This document shows positions 47,301-55,227 of a DNA stretch of 64,000 nt, one piece after another. The stretch comes from Rugamonas fusca. GTDB lineage: Bacteria; Pseudomonadota; Gammaproteobacteria; Burkholderiales; Burkholderiaceae_D. The notes under the pieces were generated by a model. It made no database searches. It was not told the origin of the DNA and saw nothing but the letters and a program-made list of their open reading frames with translations. The DNA is taken from the NCBI RefSeq assembly GCF_014042365.1, contig NZ_JACEZS010000018.1:1-64000 (forward strand). The letters run 5' to 3'. How positions within the stretch are numbered: position 1 is the first letter of the stretch; each line of letters begins with the position of its first letter. The translations under genes and the position numbers were made by a program.

Positions 47301-48032
47301 ATGTCCATCGCTCTCGCTGTCACGCTCGCCGCCCTGTCCACCGTGCAGCCCAGCTGTTCCTGGGACCGGCCCGGCGTCAATCCCTACACGGGCAATGCAA
47401 ATGCCGCCATTGACCGTTACACCGACCTGCCACCGTCCGTGCGGGCGGAACTGAAAAAGCGCATCGCCAGCAAACAGCCTGACGACATGGTCAGCATCAC
47501 GCGCGACGCCATCACCAGCGATACCAATGGCGCCTACGATCCGGCCATCCGCGACATGCACTTTGGCGCCGCCTCCGTGTGCCACAGCGTGACGCGCAAC
47601 AAGTGGGCCAAGACCCGCGTGGAGCCGGCGGCCGTCTACTGCGCGGAGAACCATTGCATCCTGGTGCCCAAGATCTGCGGCAACATCAGCCGCATCAGCC
47701 GCCCGGCTGCGCCCGTGGCCCACAACACCGAGGATGACGCCGGTGGCCGCGCCCCTATCCTGGTTGCCGCCGCCGCGCCAGTCGTGCTGGTGCCGGCCGA
47801 GGCGCCAGCGCTGGTGGTCGCGCCACGCGAAATGCAAGTGGCGCCGCCCGTGCCGGTGGCCGCGCCACCGGCCTTCGTCAACTCGGCGCCGCCGTTCGAA
47901 GTGCAGGTAGGCTTGCCACCGCCGCCACCGACGCCGCCCGCGCCGCCACCCGTGCCGGAACCGGACACCTGGGCCATGCTGCTGGCCGGCGCCGGCCTGC
48001 TGGGCTGGCTGGCCAAGCGCCGCGCCGCCTGA
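47301..48032 (+). CDS. MHFG-type PEP-CTERM domain protein
   Basis: Secreted protein of 243 residues. The short N-terminus MSIALAVTLAALSTVQPS may act as a signal peptide. The middle carries the MHFGAASVCHSVTRNKWAK segment and two close Cys (YCAENHCILVPKIC), a pattern I recall from a family named for its MHFG motif. A long Ala/Pro/Val-rich linker follows (residues about 150-215, with PPPPPTPPAPPP), then a PEP-CTERM sorting signal: VPEPDTWAMLLAGAGLLGWL and basic tail AKRRAA. The protein would be processed by an exosortase encoded elsewhere. GGGAAG lies 12 bases before the ATG. It separates rpsB from map, which are usually neighbours. Confidence 0.82.
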   Translation: MSIALAVTLAALSTVQPSCSWDRPGVNPYTGNANAAIDRYTDLPPSVRAELKKRIASKQPDDMVSITRDAITSDTNGAYDPAIRDMHFGAASVCHSVTRNKWAKTRVEPAAVYCAENHCILVPKICGNISRISRPAAPVAHNTEDDAGGRAPILVAAAAPVVLVPAEAPALVVAPREMQVAPPVPVAAPPAFVNSAPPFEVQVGLPPPPPTPPAPPPVPEPDTWAMLLAGAGLLGWLAKRRAA

Positions 48033-48080
48033 TTCCGCCCTTCGCGCGGGCGCGCCGCCTGACCGGCATGCCCGCAGACC

Positions 48081-48122
48081 CGCCCCGTCGGACAGCACGG
48101 GGCGTCCCGCCTCGTTTATAAT
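48081..48122 (+). promoter_or_regulatory. Hairpin and -10 element upstream of map
   Basis: CGCCCCGT and ACGGGGCG form an 8-bp stem with an 8-base loop (48081-48104), possibly ending the upstream transcript. TATAAT follows at 48117-48122, 93 bases before the map start, with no clear -35. Confidence 0.45.
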
Positions 48123-48214
48123 TTCAAGCTACTGCACGCCGCGAGCACGAACCTGACGTTCGACCTGCTCGCCGCCTGCGTTTTTTCCGTTTACTTTGCA
48201 GATTGCGATCCACT

Positions 48215-49033
48215 ATGTCGATTACCATCAACACCGCCGAAGACATCGCCGGCATGCGCGTCGCCGGCCGCCTGGGCTCCGAGGTGCTGGACTACATCAC
48301 TCCCTACATCAAGGCCGGCGTCACCACCGGGGAACTGGATCGTCTGTGCCATGAATACATGGTCAACGTGCAGGGCACCATCCCCGCCCCGCTCAACTAC
48401 TGCCCGCCCGGCTACACGCCGTTCCCGAAAGCCATCTGCACCTCCGTCAACGACGTGATCTGCCACGGCATCCCCGGCGACAAGGTGCTCAAGAACGGCG
48501 ACGTGGTCAACCTCGACATCACCGTCATCAAGGATGGCTACCACGGCGACAACAGCCGCATGTTCTTCATCGGCGAACCGTCGATCATGGCCAAGCGCCT
48601 GTCGGACATCACCTACGAATGCATGTGGCTGGGCATCGCCCAGGTCAAGCCGGGCGCCCACCTGGGCGACATCGGCCACGCCATCCAGCAACACGCGGAA
48701 AAGGCTGGCTACAGCGTGGTGCGCGAGTTCTGCGGCCACGGCATCGGCAAGGTGTTCCACACCGAGCCGCAAGTGCTGCACTACGGCCGCCCCGGCACGC
48801 TGGACGAACTCAAGCCCGGCATGATCTTCACCATCGAGCCGATGATCAACGCCGGCAAGCGCGAAATCCGCGAGATGGGCGACGGCTGGACCATCAAGAC
48901 CAAGGACCGCAGCCTGTCGGCCCAGTGGGAACACACCATCCTCGTCACCGACACCGGCTACGAAGTGCTGACCCTGTCGGCCGGCAGCCCGCCGCCGCCA
49001 GCCTTCATCACCAACGCCACCGTGGCCGCGTAA
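48215..49033 (+). CDS. map: Methionine aminopeptidase, type I
   Basis: Dinuclear metal enzyme of 272 residues that removes the initiator Met. Metal ligands: Asp in VVNLDITVIKDGYHGDNSRM (two), His in REFCGHGIGKVFHTEP, Glu in MIFTIEPMINAGKREI and Glu in LSAQWEHTILVTDTGYEVLT. ICHGIPGDKVLKNGD is also standard. The ATG at 48215 gives MSITINTAEDIAGMR. It is followed five bases later by glnD. Confidence 0.97.
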   Translation: MSITINTAEDIAGMRVAGRLGSEVLDYITPYIKAGVTTGELDRLCHEYMVNVQGTIPAPLNYCPPGYTPFPKAICTSVNDVICHGIPGDKVLKNGDVVNLDITVIKDGYHGDNSRMFFIGEPSIMAKRLSDITYECMWLGIAQVKPGAHLGDIGHAIQQHAEKAGYSVVREFCGHGIGKVFHTEPQVLHYGRPGTLDELKPGMIFTIEPMINAGKREIREMGDGWTIKTKDRSLSAQWEHTILVTDTGYEVLTLSAGSPPPPAFITNATVAA

Positions 49034-49038
49034 GCACC

Positions 49039-51621
49039 ATGCCGGCCGCCGCGATGAAGAAGGACCTCCGGGAGCAGCTCAAGCGCCAGCTCAAGGCCGA
49101 CCGCCAGCTCGTCATCGCCGGCTTCCAGGCCGACGGCATGCCCGAAAAACTGCTGCGCAACCTGCGCCAGAGCGTGGACGCCGTGCTGACGCAAGCGTGG
49201 CACGCGGCCGCGCTGCCGGACGACACGGCCCTGGTCGGCGTGGGCGGCTACGGCCGCGGCGAACTGTTCCCCCACTCGGACGTGGACCTGTTGATCCTGC
49301 TGGCCCATGCGCCCGACGAGGCCACCCGCGGCAAGCTGGAAGAACTGGTGCAACTGCTGTGGGACCTGGGCCTGGAGATCGGCCACAGCATCCGCACCGT
49401 GGACGAATGCATGACCGAGTCGCAGGCCGACATCACGGTGCAAACCAGCTTGCTCGAGGCGCGCCTGATCTGCGGCGACCAGCCCCTGTTCGAGGAACTG
49501 CAGCGCCGCTACGACGCGGCCATGGACCCGCAGGCCTTCTTCCACGCGAAAATGCTGGAGATGCGCCAGCGCCACGCCAAGTACGAGGACACGGCTTTCA
49601 GCCTGGAGCCGAACTGCAAGGAAAGCCCGGGCGGCCTGCGCGACTTGCAGGTGATCCTGTGGATGGTCAAGGCGGCCGGGCTGGCCAACTCGTGGCGCAC
49701 GCTGGCCACTTCGGGCCTGATCACCCAGACCGAGGCCAAGCAGCTGATGGAGAAGGAGCGCGCCTTCAAGGACATCCGCGTGCGCTTGCACCTGCACGCC
49801 GGCCGGCGCGAGGACCGCCTGGTGTTCGACGTGCAGACGGCCATCGCGGAAACGCTGGGTTTCCAGGCCACCGGCAGCGGCGCCAACATGCGCCGCGCCA
49901 GCGAATACCTGATGCAGCGCTACTACTGGGCCGCCAAGACCGTCACCCAGCTCAACACCATCCTGCTGCAGAACATCGAGGAACGGCTGTTCCCGCAGTC
50001 CGGCGTGGCCGTGCCCATCAACGCGCGGTTCAATGAACTGAACGGCTTCATCGACATGAACGATGACGACACGTTCGAGCGCACCCCGTCGGCCATGCTG
50101 GAAATCTTCCTGCTGATGACGCAGAACCCCGCGCTCAAAGGCATGACCTCGCGCACCATGCGCGCCCTGTGGCACGAGCGCTTCAAGATCGACGCCGGCT
50201 TCCGCCAGGACCCCGTCAACCGCGCCCTGTTCCTGCGCATCCTGCAGGCCCCGGTGGGCATCATCCACACGCTGCGGCGCATGAACGATTTGTCGGTGCT
50301 GGGCCGCTACCTGCCCAACTTCCGCAAGATCGTGGGCCAGATGCAGCACGACCTGTTCCATGTGTACACGGTGGACCAGCACATCCTGATGGTGGTGCGT
50401 AACATGCGCCGCTTCACGATGACGGAGCATGCGCACGAGTACCCGTTCTGCAGCCAGCTGATGGCCAACTTCGCCCAGCCGTGGGTGCTGTACGTGGGCG
50501 CCCTGTTCCACGACATCGCCAAGGGCCGCGGCGGCGACCATTCCAAGCTGGGCACGGTGGACGCGGCCCAGTTCTGCCACGACCACGGCATGAGCGCCGA
50601 GGACACGGAACTGGTGGTGTTCCTGGTCGAAAACCACCTGACCATGTCGCAGGTGGCGCAGAAGCAGGACCTGTCGGACCCGGACGTGATCGCGGCCTTC
50701 GCCAAGGTGGTCGGCGACGAGCGCCACCTGACGGCCCTGTATCTGCTGACGGTGGCCGACATCCGCGGCACCAGCCCCAAGGTGTGGAACGCGTGGAAAG
50801 GCAAGCTGCTCGAGGACCTGTACCGCATCACGCTGCGCGTGCTGGGCGGCGAGCACCACTCGGCCGACAGCGAACTGAAAAACCGCCAGCACGAGGCGCT
50901 GGCCACGCTGCGCCTGTACGGCCTGCCGCCGGACGCGCACGAAGCGCTGTGGAAGCAGCTCGACGTGGCCTACTTCCTGCGCCACGACGCCTCCGACATC
51001 GCGTGGGAAACGCGGGCCCTGTACAACCGCATGGACAGCGCCCAGCCGGTCGTCAAATGCCGGTTGGCGCCGATCGGCGAAGGCTTGCAGATCGCCGTCT
51101 ACGTGCGCGACCAGGCCGACCTGTTCGCGCGCATCTGCAGCTATTTCGACCGCAAGAACTTCAGCATCCTCGACGCCAAGATCCACACCACGCACCACGG
51201 CTACGCGCTCGACACCTTCCTCGTCACGGAGCAAAGCTTTGCCAAGAGCTACCGCGACATCATCAGCCTGATCGAGCATGAGCTGTGTGAACTGCTGACC
51301 AGCCAGGCGGCGCTGCCGGCGCCGGGCAAGGGCCGGCTGTCGCGCCTGTCGCGCAGCTTCCCGATCCAGCCCACGGTCGATCTGCGGCCCGACGAACGGG
51401 GCCAGTACTACCTGTTGTCGGTGGCGGCCAACGACCGCACCGGCCTGCTCTATGCGATCGCCAACGTGCTCACCAAGTACAAGATCAACCTGCACACGGC
51501 CAAGGTGATGACGCTGGGCGAACGGGTCGAGGACGTGTTCATCGTCGACGGCGCGGCCCTCAGCAACGCCCGCCTGCAGCTGCAACTGGAAACCGATTTA
51601 CTGGACGCGCTCAAGGTGTGA
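49039..51621 (+). CDS. glnD: Bifunctional uridylyltransferase/uridylyl-removing enzyme
   Basis: Nitrogen sensor of about 860 residues that uridylylates PII when glutamine is low and reverses it when glutamine is high. The nucleotidyltransferase site is in VGGYGRGELFPHSDVDLLIL; the HD hydrolase domain in GALFHDIAKGRGGDHSKLGT and VFLVENHLTMSQVAQKQDL; two ACT domains at the C-terminus bind glutamine (VYVRDQADLFARICSYFDRK; ANDRTGLLYAIANVLTKYKI). Start at 49039 or at the in-frame ATG at 49054. Directly after map, an order seen in many proteobacteria. Confidence 0.96.
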   Translation: MPAAAMKKDLREQLKRQLKADRQLVIAGFQADGMPEKLLRNLRQSVDAVLTQAWHAAALPDDTALVGVGGYGRGELFPHSDVDLLILLAHAPDEATRGKLEELVQLLWDLGLEIGHSIRTVDECMTESQADITVQTSLLEARLICGDQPLFEELQRRYDAAMDPQAFFHAKMLEMRQRHAKYEDTAFSLEPNCKESPGGLRDLQVILWMVKAAGLANSWRTLATSGLITQTEAKQLMEKERAFKDIRVRLHLHAGRREDRLVFDVQTAIAETLGFQATGSGANMRRASEYLMQRYYWAAKTVTQLNTILLQNIEERLFPQSGVAVPINARFNELNGFIDMNDDDTFERTPSAMLEIFLLMTQNPALKGMTSRTMRALWHERFKIDAGFRQDPVNRALFLRILQAPVGIIHTLRRMNDLSVLGRYLPNFRKIVGQMQHDLFHVYTVDQHILMVVRNMRRFTMTEHAHEYPFCSQLMANFAQPWVLYVGALFHDIAKGRGGDHSKLGTVDAAQFCHDHGMSAEDTELVVFLVENHLTMSQVAQKQDLSDPDVIAAFAKVVGDERHLTALYLLTVADIRGTSPKVWNAWKGKLLEDLYRITLRVLGGEHHSADSELKNRQHEALATLRLYGLPPDAHEALWKQLDVAYFLRHDASDIAWETRALYNRMDSAQPVVKCRLAPIGEGLQIAVYVRDQADLFARICSYFDRKNFSILDAKIHTTHHGYALDTFLVTEQSFAKSYRDIISLIEHELCELLTSQAALPAPGKGRLSRLSRSFPIQPTVDLRPDERGQYYLLSVAANDRTGLLYAIANVLTKYKINLHTAKVMTLGERVEDVFIVDGAALSNARLQLQLETDLLDALKV

Positions 51622-51655
51622 GCCGCGTCCGCCCTACTTGAAGAATCAATGCAAC

Positions 51656-52405
51656 ATGAGTGAAGAACTTTTACGCCTGTCCAAACGCATGTCCGAACTG
51701 GGCCTGTGCTCGCGCCGCGAGGCCGACGAATGGATCGCCCGCGGCTGGGTGCGGGTCGATGGCAAGGTGGTGTCCGAACTGGGCAGCAAGGTCTACCCGA
51801 GCCAGCGCGTGACGGTGGAACGCCAGGCTGCGGCCGAGCAATCGAAGCGCGTGACAGTGCTGATCAACAAACCGATGGGCTACGTCAGTGGCCAGGCCGA
51901 GGACGGCTACCAGCCGGCCGTGGCCCTGATCAAGCCCGAGAACCGCTGGGCCGACGACCCGGCCACGGAACAATTCCATCCCACTCAGCTGCGCAGCCTG
52001 GTGCCGGCCGGCCGGCTCGACATCGATTCCGTCGGCCTGCTGGTGCTGACCCAGGATGGCCGTGTGGCCAAGCAACTGATCGGCCACGACACGGACATCG
52101 ACAAGGAATACCTGGTGCGGGTGGAATACACGCGCCCCGGCAAGCTGCCCGATGCGGACTTGAAGAAGCTCAATCACGGCTTGTGGATGGACGGCAAGCC
52201 GCTGCTGCCGGCCAAGGTGCGCTGGCAAAATGAGGACCAGCTCAGCTTCACCCTGCGCGAAGGCAAGAAGCGCCAGATCCGCCGCATGTGCGAGATGGTG
52301 GGCCTGAAGGTGGTGGGCTTGAAACGGGTACGCATCGGCAAGGTCAAACTGGGTGACTTACCTGTCGGACAATGGCGCTACCTGCGCCCGGACGAGCGCT
52401 TCTGA
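51656..52405 (+). CDS. 23S rRNA pseudouridine synthase, RluB/RluE/RluF group
   Basis: Enzyme of 249 residues. S4 RNA-binding domain at the N-terminus (SKRMSELGLCSRREADEWIA, RGWVRVDGKVVSELGSKV), then the RsuA-type catalytic domain: KPMGYVSGQAEDGYQP, the catalytic Asp in VPAGRLDIDSVGLLVLTQDG, DKEYLVRVEYTRPGKL, and the C-terminal EGKKRQIRRMCEMVGLKVVG. The form is closest to RluF. The ATG at 51656 gives MSEELLRLSKRMSELG, preferred over a TTG 18 bases earlier. Confidence 0.9.
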   Translation: MSEELLRLSKRMSELGLCSRREADEWIARGWVRVDGKVVSELGSKVYPSQRVTVERQAAAEQSKRVTVLINKPMGYVSGQAEDGYQPAVALIKPENRWADDPATEQFHPTQLRSLVPAGRLDIDSVGLLVLTQDGRVAKQLIGHDTDIDKEYLVRVEYTRPGKLPDADLKKLNHGLWMDGKPLLPAKVRWQNEDQLSFTLREGKKRQIRRMCEMVGLKVVGLKRVRIGKVKLGDLPVGQWRYLRPDERF

Positions 52406-52558
52406 CCTGGCGCCGTCCACGACCAACGGCGCGTGTGGCGCCCGCAAGCCATTAGATGAAAGATTCTTGCTATTCTGCAAGCCAACGCGGGCAATACTGG
52501 GTAAACTACCCTCGCAGACCATCTTTTTCCCCCGAAAATTGCAAAGAGATATGCCGTC

Positions 52559-53323
52559 GTGAATAATCCACTACCCAGCCAGTTCCGTCGTGGTCCACCA
52601 AGCCTGAAAGACGCACAAGAACCGATCGCGGCCGGCAGCAAGCCGCACGAGATGAACAGTGAGCAAGACATCGGCGACGCCCTGGCCATGCTGGCCGAGA
52701 CCGGCGATCCGGTGTCGATCTATCCCAACAGCAGCACCAACGTGGTGATGGCCCGTATCCGTTCCGTCGATCCCGACCATCCCCATTTCGTGCTGGAACT
52801 GAATGAAGGCGAAATCCTGCCGCCCGGCGAAGCCGTATTCGTCGCCTGGCTGCGCAGCGCCAAGATGCAGTTCAAGCTCAGCTCGCCCGACTGGGCGCCG
52901 CTGGCCGAGCACCCTACCCTGATCCCGGCCACGTTCCCGGAGAAATGCCAGATCCTCAACCGGCGCGCCGCCCAGCGCCTGGAAACGCCGCTGGGCGTGT
53001 ACTTCCTGGCCTCGTTCGTGCTCAATGGCAAGCCCTACGAATTGCAGCTGTATGACTTTTCCGCCGGCGGCGTGGGCATGCGGGCCGCCCCGCGTGACGC
53101 CGTGGGCCTGCACGTGGGCCGCAAGCTGCAGCGGGTGCGGCTGGAACTGGGGCCGGACGCCGTCATGATCGCCGACCTGGAAATCCGGCTGTCGCGCACC
53201 TTCCGCTCATTCTTGCTCGGCGAGCAAGTGCAGATCGGCTGCCAGTTCATCAACCTGTCGCCGATGATGCAGGAAGAGCTGACCCGGCTGCTGCAAAAAC
53301 TGAGCGCCGAAAAGAACCGCTGA
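52559..53323 (+). CDS. PilZ domain protein, YcgR-like c-di-GMP effector
   Basis: Protein of 254 residues with the flagellar-brake plan. An N-terminal YcgR-type domain (about 40-120: ALAMLAETGDPVSIYPNSST, FKLSSPDWAPLAEHPTLIPA) precedes a C-terminal PilZ domain with the c-di-GMP motifs RxxxR (NRRAAQRLETPLG) and DxSxxG (LYDFSAGGVGM). It is predicted to bind c-di-GMP and slow flagellar motion or regulate secretion. A GTG start is used (AAAGAG at nine bases); an ATG at 52652 is possible but would cut the N-terminal domain. No flagellar gene is adjacent. Confidence 0.88.
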   Translation: MNNPLPSQFRRGPPSLKDAQEPIAAGSKPHEMNSEQDIGDALAMLAETGDPVSIYPNSSTNVVMARIRSVDPDHPHFVLELNEGEILPPGEAVFVAWLRSAKMQFKLSSPDWAPLAEHPTLIPATFPEKCQILNRRAAQRLETPLGVYFLASFVLNGKPYELQLYDFSAGGVGMRAAPRDAVGLHVGRKLQRVRLELGPDAVMIADLEIRLSRTFRSFLLGEQVQIGCQFINLSPMMQEELTRLLQKLSAEKNR

Positions 53324-53500
53324 TTTTCAGCAAATCCGGCGCGGGTTGCTTGCAACATTTCTGCCACTGTAATTTTTGTTGCTCCTGAATCCATTAAATA
53401 AGCATGTATGCAACAAAATCCGCAAATATTTTTGTTTGCAGATAGCAAATTCCGTTTGTCTTATGATAATCTGACCTCACTGCTTCAAATTCACACCGCT

Positions 53501-53514
53501 GGCAGATGTGAAGC
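53501..53514 (+). promoter_or_regulatory. Candidate sigma-54 promoter of the PEP-CTERM gene
   Basis: CTGGCAGATGTGAAGCG carries GG at 53501-53502 and GC at 53513-53514 with exactly ten bases between, and the -24 part TGGCA is canonical; the -12 part (GAAGC) is weaker than TTGC. The start site would lie about 45 bases before the ATG at 53573. Sigma-54 control of PEP-CTERM genes is known in related floc-forming betaproteobacteria. The AT-rich stretch 53330-53470 upstream could hold an activator site. Confidence 0.45.
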
Positions 53515-53572
53515 GCAGACAGAATAGCGAGCGATGCCAGTCATTTATCACTCTACAAACACGGGATATAAC

Positions 53573-54136
53573 ATGAACAACATTAAGACCAAAGCAGTCA
53601 AACTGGCTATGGCCGCCGCTGGCTTGGTGCTTGCCACGTCCGCCTATGCGGCCCCTCCGGCCAGCAACTGGGTAGACGTTACCAGCCTGGTCAACATCAG
53701 CAATAACCTTGGCTCATTCAGCCTCGGCGGCAATCACACCGTGACGTTCACCGACTTCAGCGCTTCGCCGGTGAGCGTTGCCTACTACGGCGCCAACCTG
53801 GGCGCCAACAGCGTGTCGGACATTCTGGCCAGTCTGCCCAATAGCGGCATCCTTGGCCTGACCAAGACCAGCTCCTTTACCGCTGGCGCAGCCGCCAATG
53901 CCAACCCGACCTTCACTTTGCATCCAGCGGACAACAGCTATCTGGCCGTGCACTTCGGCGGCGCCGAAATGTTGTTCCACTGGAGCACCGCGCCGGCGAA
54001 CTTCGTCCTCACCAGCGACAAGCTGAGCAACTATCGCGCCTTCATCTCGCCGGTACCTGAGCCAGAAACCTACGGCATGCTGCTGGCCGGCCTGGGCCTG
54101 GTGGGTTTCCTGGCCCGCCGCCGCAAGGCAGCCTGA
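53573..54136 (+). CDS. PEP-CTERM sorting domain protein
   Basis: Secreted protein of 187 residues. Signal peptide MNNIKTKAVKLAMAAAGLVL with cleavage near AYA. The mature part is small and rich in Ser, Asn and Gly (FSLGGNHTVTFTDFSASPVS, SDILASLPNSGILGLTK) with no known domain. The C-terminus is a classic exosortase signal: SPVPEPETYGMLLAGLGLVG, then FLARRRKAA. GGGATAT lies seven bases before the ATG. A strong terminator follows 25 bases after the stop, so it is a single-gene transcript. Probably a surface or matrix component. Confidence 0.92.
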   Translation: MNNIKTKAVKLAMAAAGLVLATSAYAAPPASNWVDVTSLVNISNNLGSFSLGGNHTVTFTDFSASPVSVAYYGANLGANSVSDILASLPNSGILGLTKTSSFTAGAAANANPTFTLHPADNSYLAVHFGGAEMLFHWSTAPANFVLTSDKLSNYRAFISPVPEPETYGMLLAGLGLVGFLARRRKAA

Positions 54137-54161
54137 TCGCCACACGCCGCATCCGCAGCAT

Positions 54162-54188
54162 AAACGCCCCGCCAGGGGCGTTTTTTTT
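54162..54188 (+). terminator. Rho-independent terminator of the PEP-CTERM gene
   Basis: AAACGCCCC and GGGGCGTTT close a GCCA loop, followed by further T (54184-54188). Confidence 0.92.
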
Positions 54189-54265
54189 GTCCATACATGT
54201 TGTCCGTGTTTTTTGGATGTCCATCGCGGTAGAATCAAAGTCCGTCCGCTCACGCCCGTGCCGCC

Positions 54266-54685
54266 ATGCTGCAAGCATTGCCTTATCCGATACGCCAGGA
54301 GTGCCCGCCCGGCGCCTGCGTCTGCGGGCGCGACGGACTGCTGGACGCGCTGGACACCGCGCCCGAGACGGACGTGCGCATCCTGCGCCTCACGCGCGAG
54401 GAGGAAAAGCGCCTGGTCGCCCGCATCGAAGCTGTCGCCAGCTATGAGGAATTGCAGCACATGACGGCCCGCATGGACCAGTTGCTGGGCATGGTCGTCA
54501 GCATCACGCCCAGCGTGCACGGCGTGCGCACGGTGCGCGGCCTGACGATCGAACTGGCCGAACGCCCGGGCCTGTGCCGCAAGACGCGGCAAACCATCCC
54601 GGCCGCCATCCGGCGCTGCCTGGACCGCCATCCCGAGATCGTGTACGCGCTGCTGAACGCGCGCGACCTGCTGGGCGCGGCCTAG
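54266..54685 (+). CDS. Conserved-looking hypothetical protein with Cys motif
   Basis: Protein of 139 residues, no family recognised. The N-terminus has IRQECPPGACVCGRDGLLDA, a compact CxxxxCxC pattern that could bind a metal or form a disulphide. It is followed by an acidic/helical part (ILRLTREEEKRLVARIEAVA, SYEELQHMTARMDQLLGMVV) and a basic C-terminus (GLCRKTRQTIPAAIRRCLDR, HPEIVYALLNARDLLGAA). No signal peptide or membrane segment. No good ribosome binding site precedes the ATG. It stands alone between the PEP-CTERM terminator and a phasin gene. Codon pattern fits a real gene. Confidence 0.65.
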   Translation: MLQALPYPIRQECPPGACVCGRDGLLDALDTAPETDVRILRLTREEEKRLVARIEAVASYEELQHMTARMDQLLGMVVSITPSVHGVRTVRGLTIELAERPGLCRKTRQTIPAAIRRCLDRHPEIVYALLNARDLLGAA

Positions 54686-54825
54686 GGCCGTCATGCCGGG
54701 GCTGGACGCGGCTTGCTACCGGCTTGATACCGCATAGCGCGCGCCGCTTGCCCCCGCCCGCGCGCCATGCCACAATGACCACGCGCCATACCCACACACT
54801 GTCAGCAAACACCTAGGAGGCTTCC

Positions 54826-55179
54826 ATGGTTTCAGCAACAGAACAGTTCACCGCACAATTGCCGGCGGCCAGCCGCGCACAAGTGGAAGCACAAGTCGAT
54901 TTCGTCACCGCGCTGGCCCAAAGCGGGGTCGACAGCATGGCCAGACTGACCGCCCTCAACATGGACGCCATCCGCAGCGTGCTCGACGAATACCCCAAAG
55001 CCATGCACCAGCGGCTGGCGGCAAGCACGCCGCAAGAGTGGCTGGCCATGGCCAGCGCCCAGGTGGCGCCCACGCTGGAGCGGGCCGTCGATTACGGGCG
55101 CCAGCTGGCCGAACTGACGCTGGAGACGCAAACGGCCCTGAGCCGCGCGGCCCAGCAAGCTGGCAGCCACAAACAATAG
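54826..55179 (+). CDS. Phasin family protein
   Basis: Protein of 117 residues made of amphipathic helices in phasin style: ATEQFTAQLPAASRAQVEAQ, VDFVTALAQSGVDSMARLTA, STPQEWLAMASAQVAPTLER, ALSRAAQQAGSHKQ. Phasins coat polyhydroxyalkanoate granules. A perfect AGGAGG sits six bases before the ATG, implying strong translation. It is followed after 48 bases by a PhaC-like DUF3141 gene, so the pair probably acts together on PHA granules. Confidence 0.88.
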   Translation: MVSATEQFTAQLPAASRAQVEAQVDFVTALAQSGVDSMARLTALNMDAIRSVLDEYPKAMHQRLAASTPQEWLAMASAQVAPTLERAVDYGRQLAELTLETQTALSRAAQQAGSHKQ

Positions 55180-55227
55180 CCCGAGCGGCCGGAATACCGG
55201 CCACCGATTCCCCCCCGGGAGTGCTCC

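Noticed and set aside
48958..51585. 875-residue open frame antisense to glnD
   Set aside because: His/Val/Gln-rich translation without domains, opposite a complete GlnD; long antisense frames are expected in high-GC genes.
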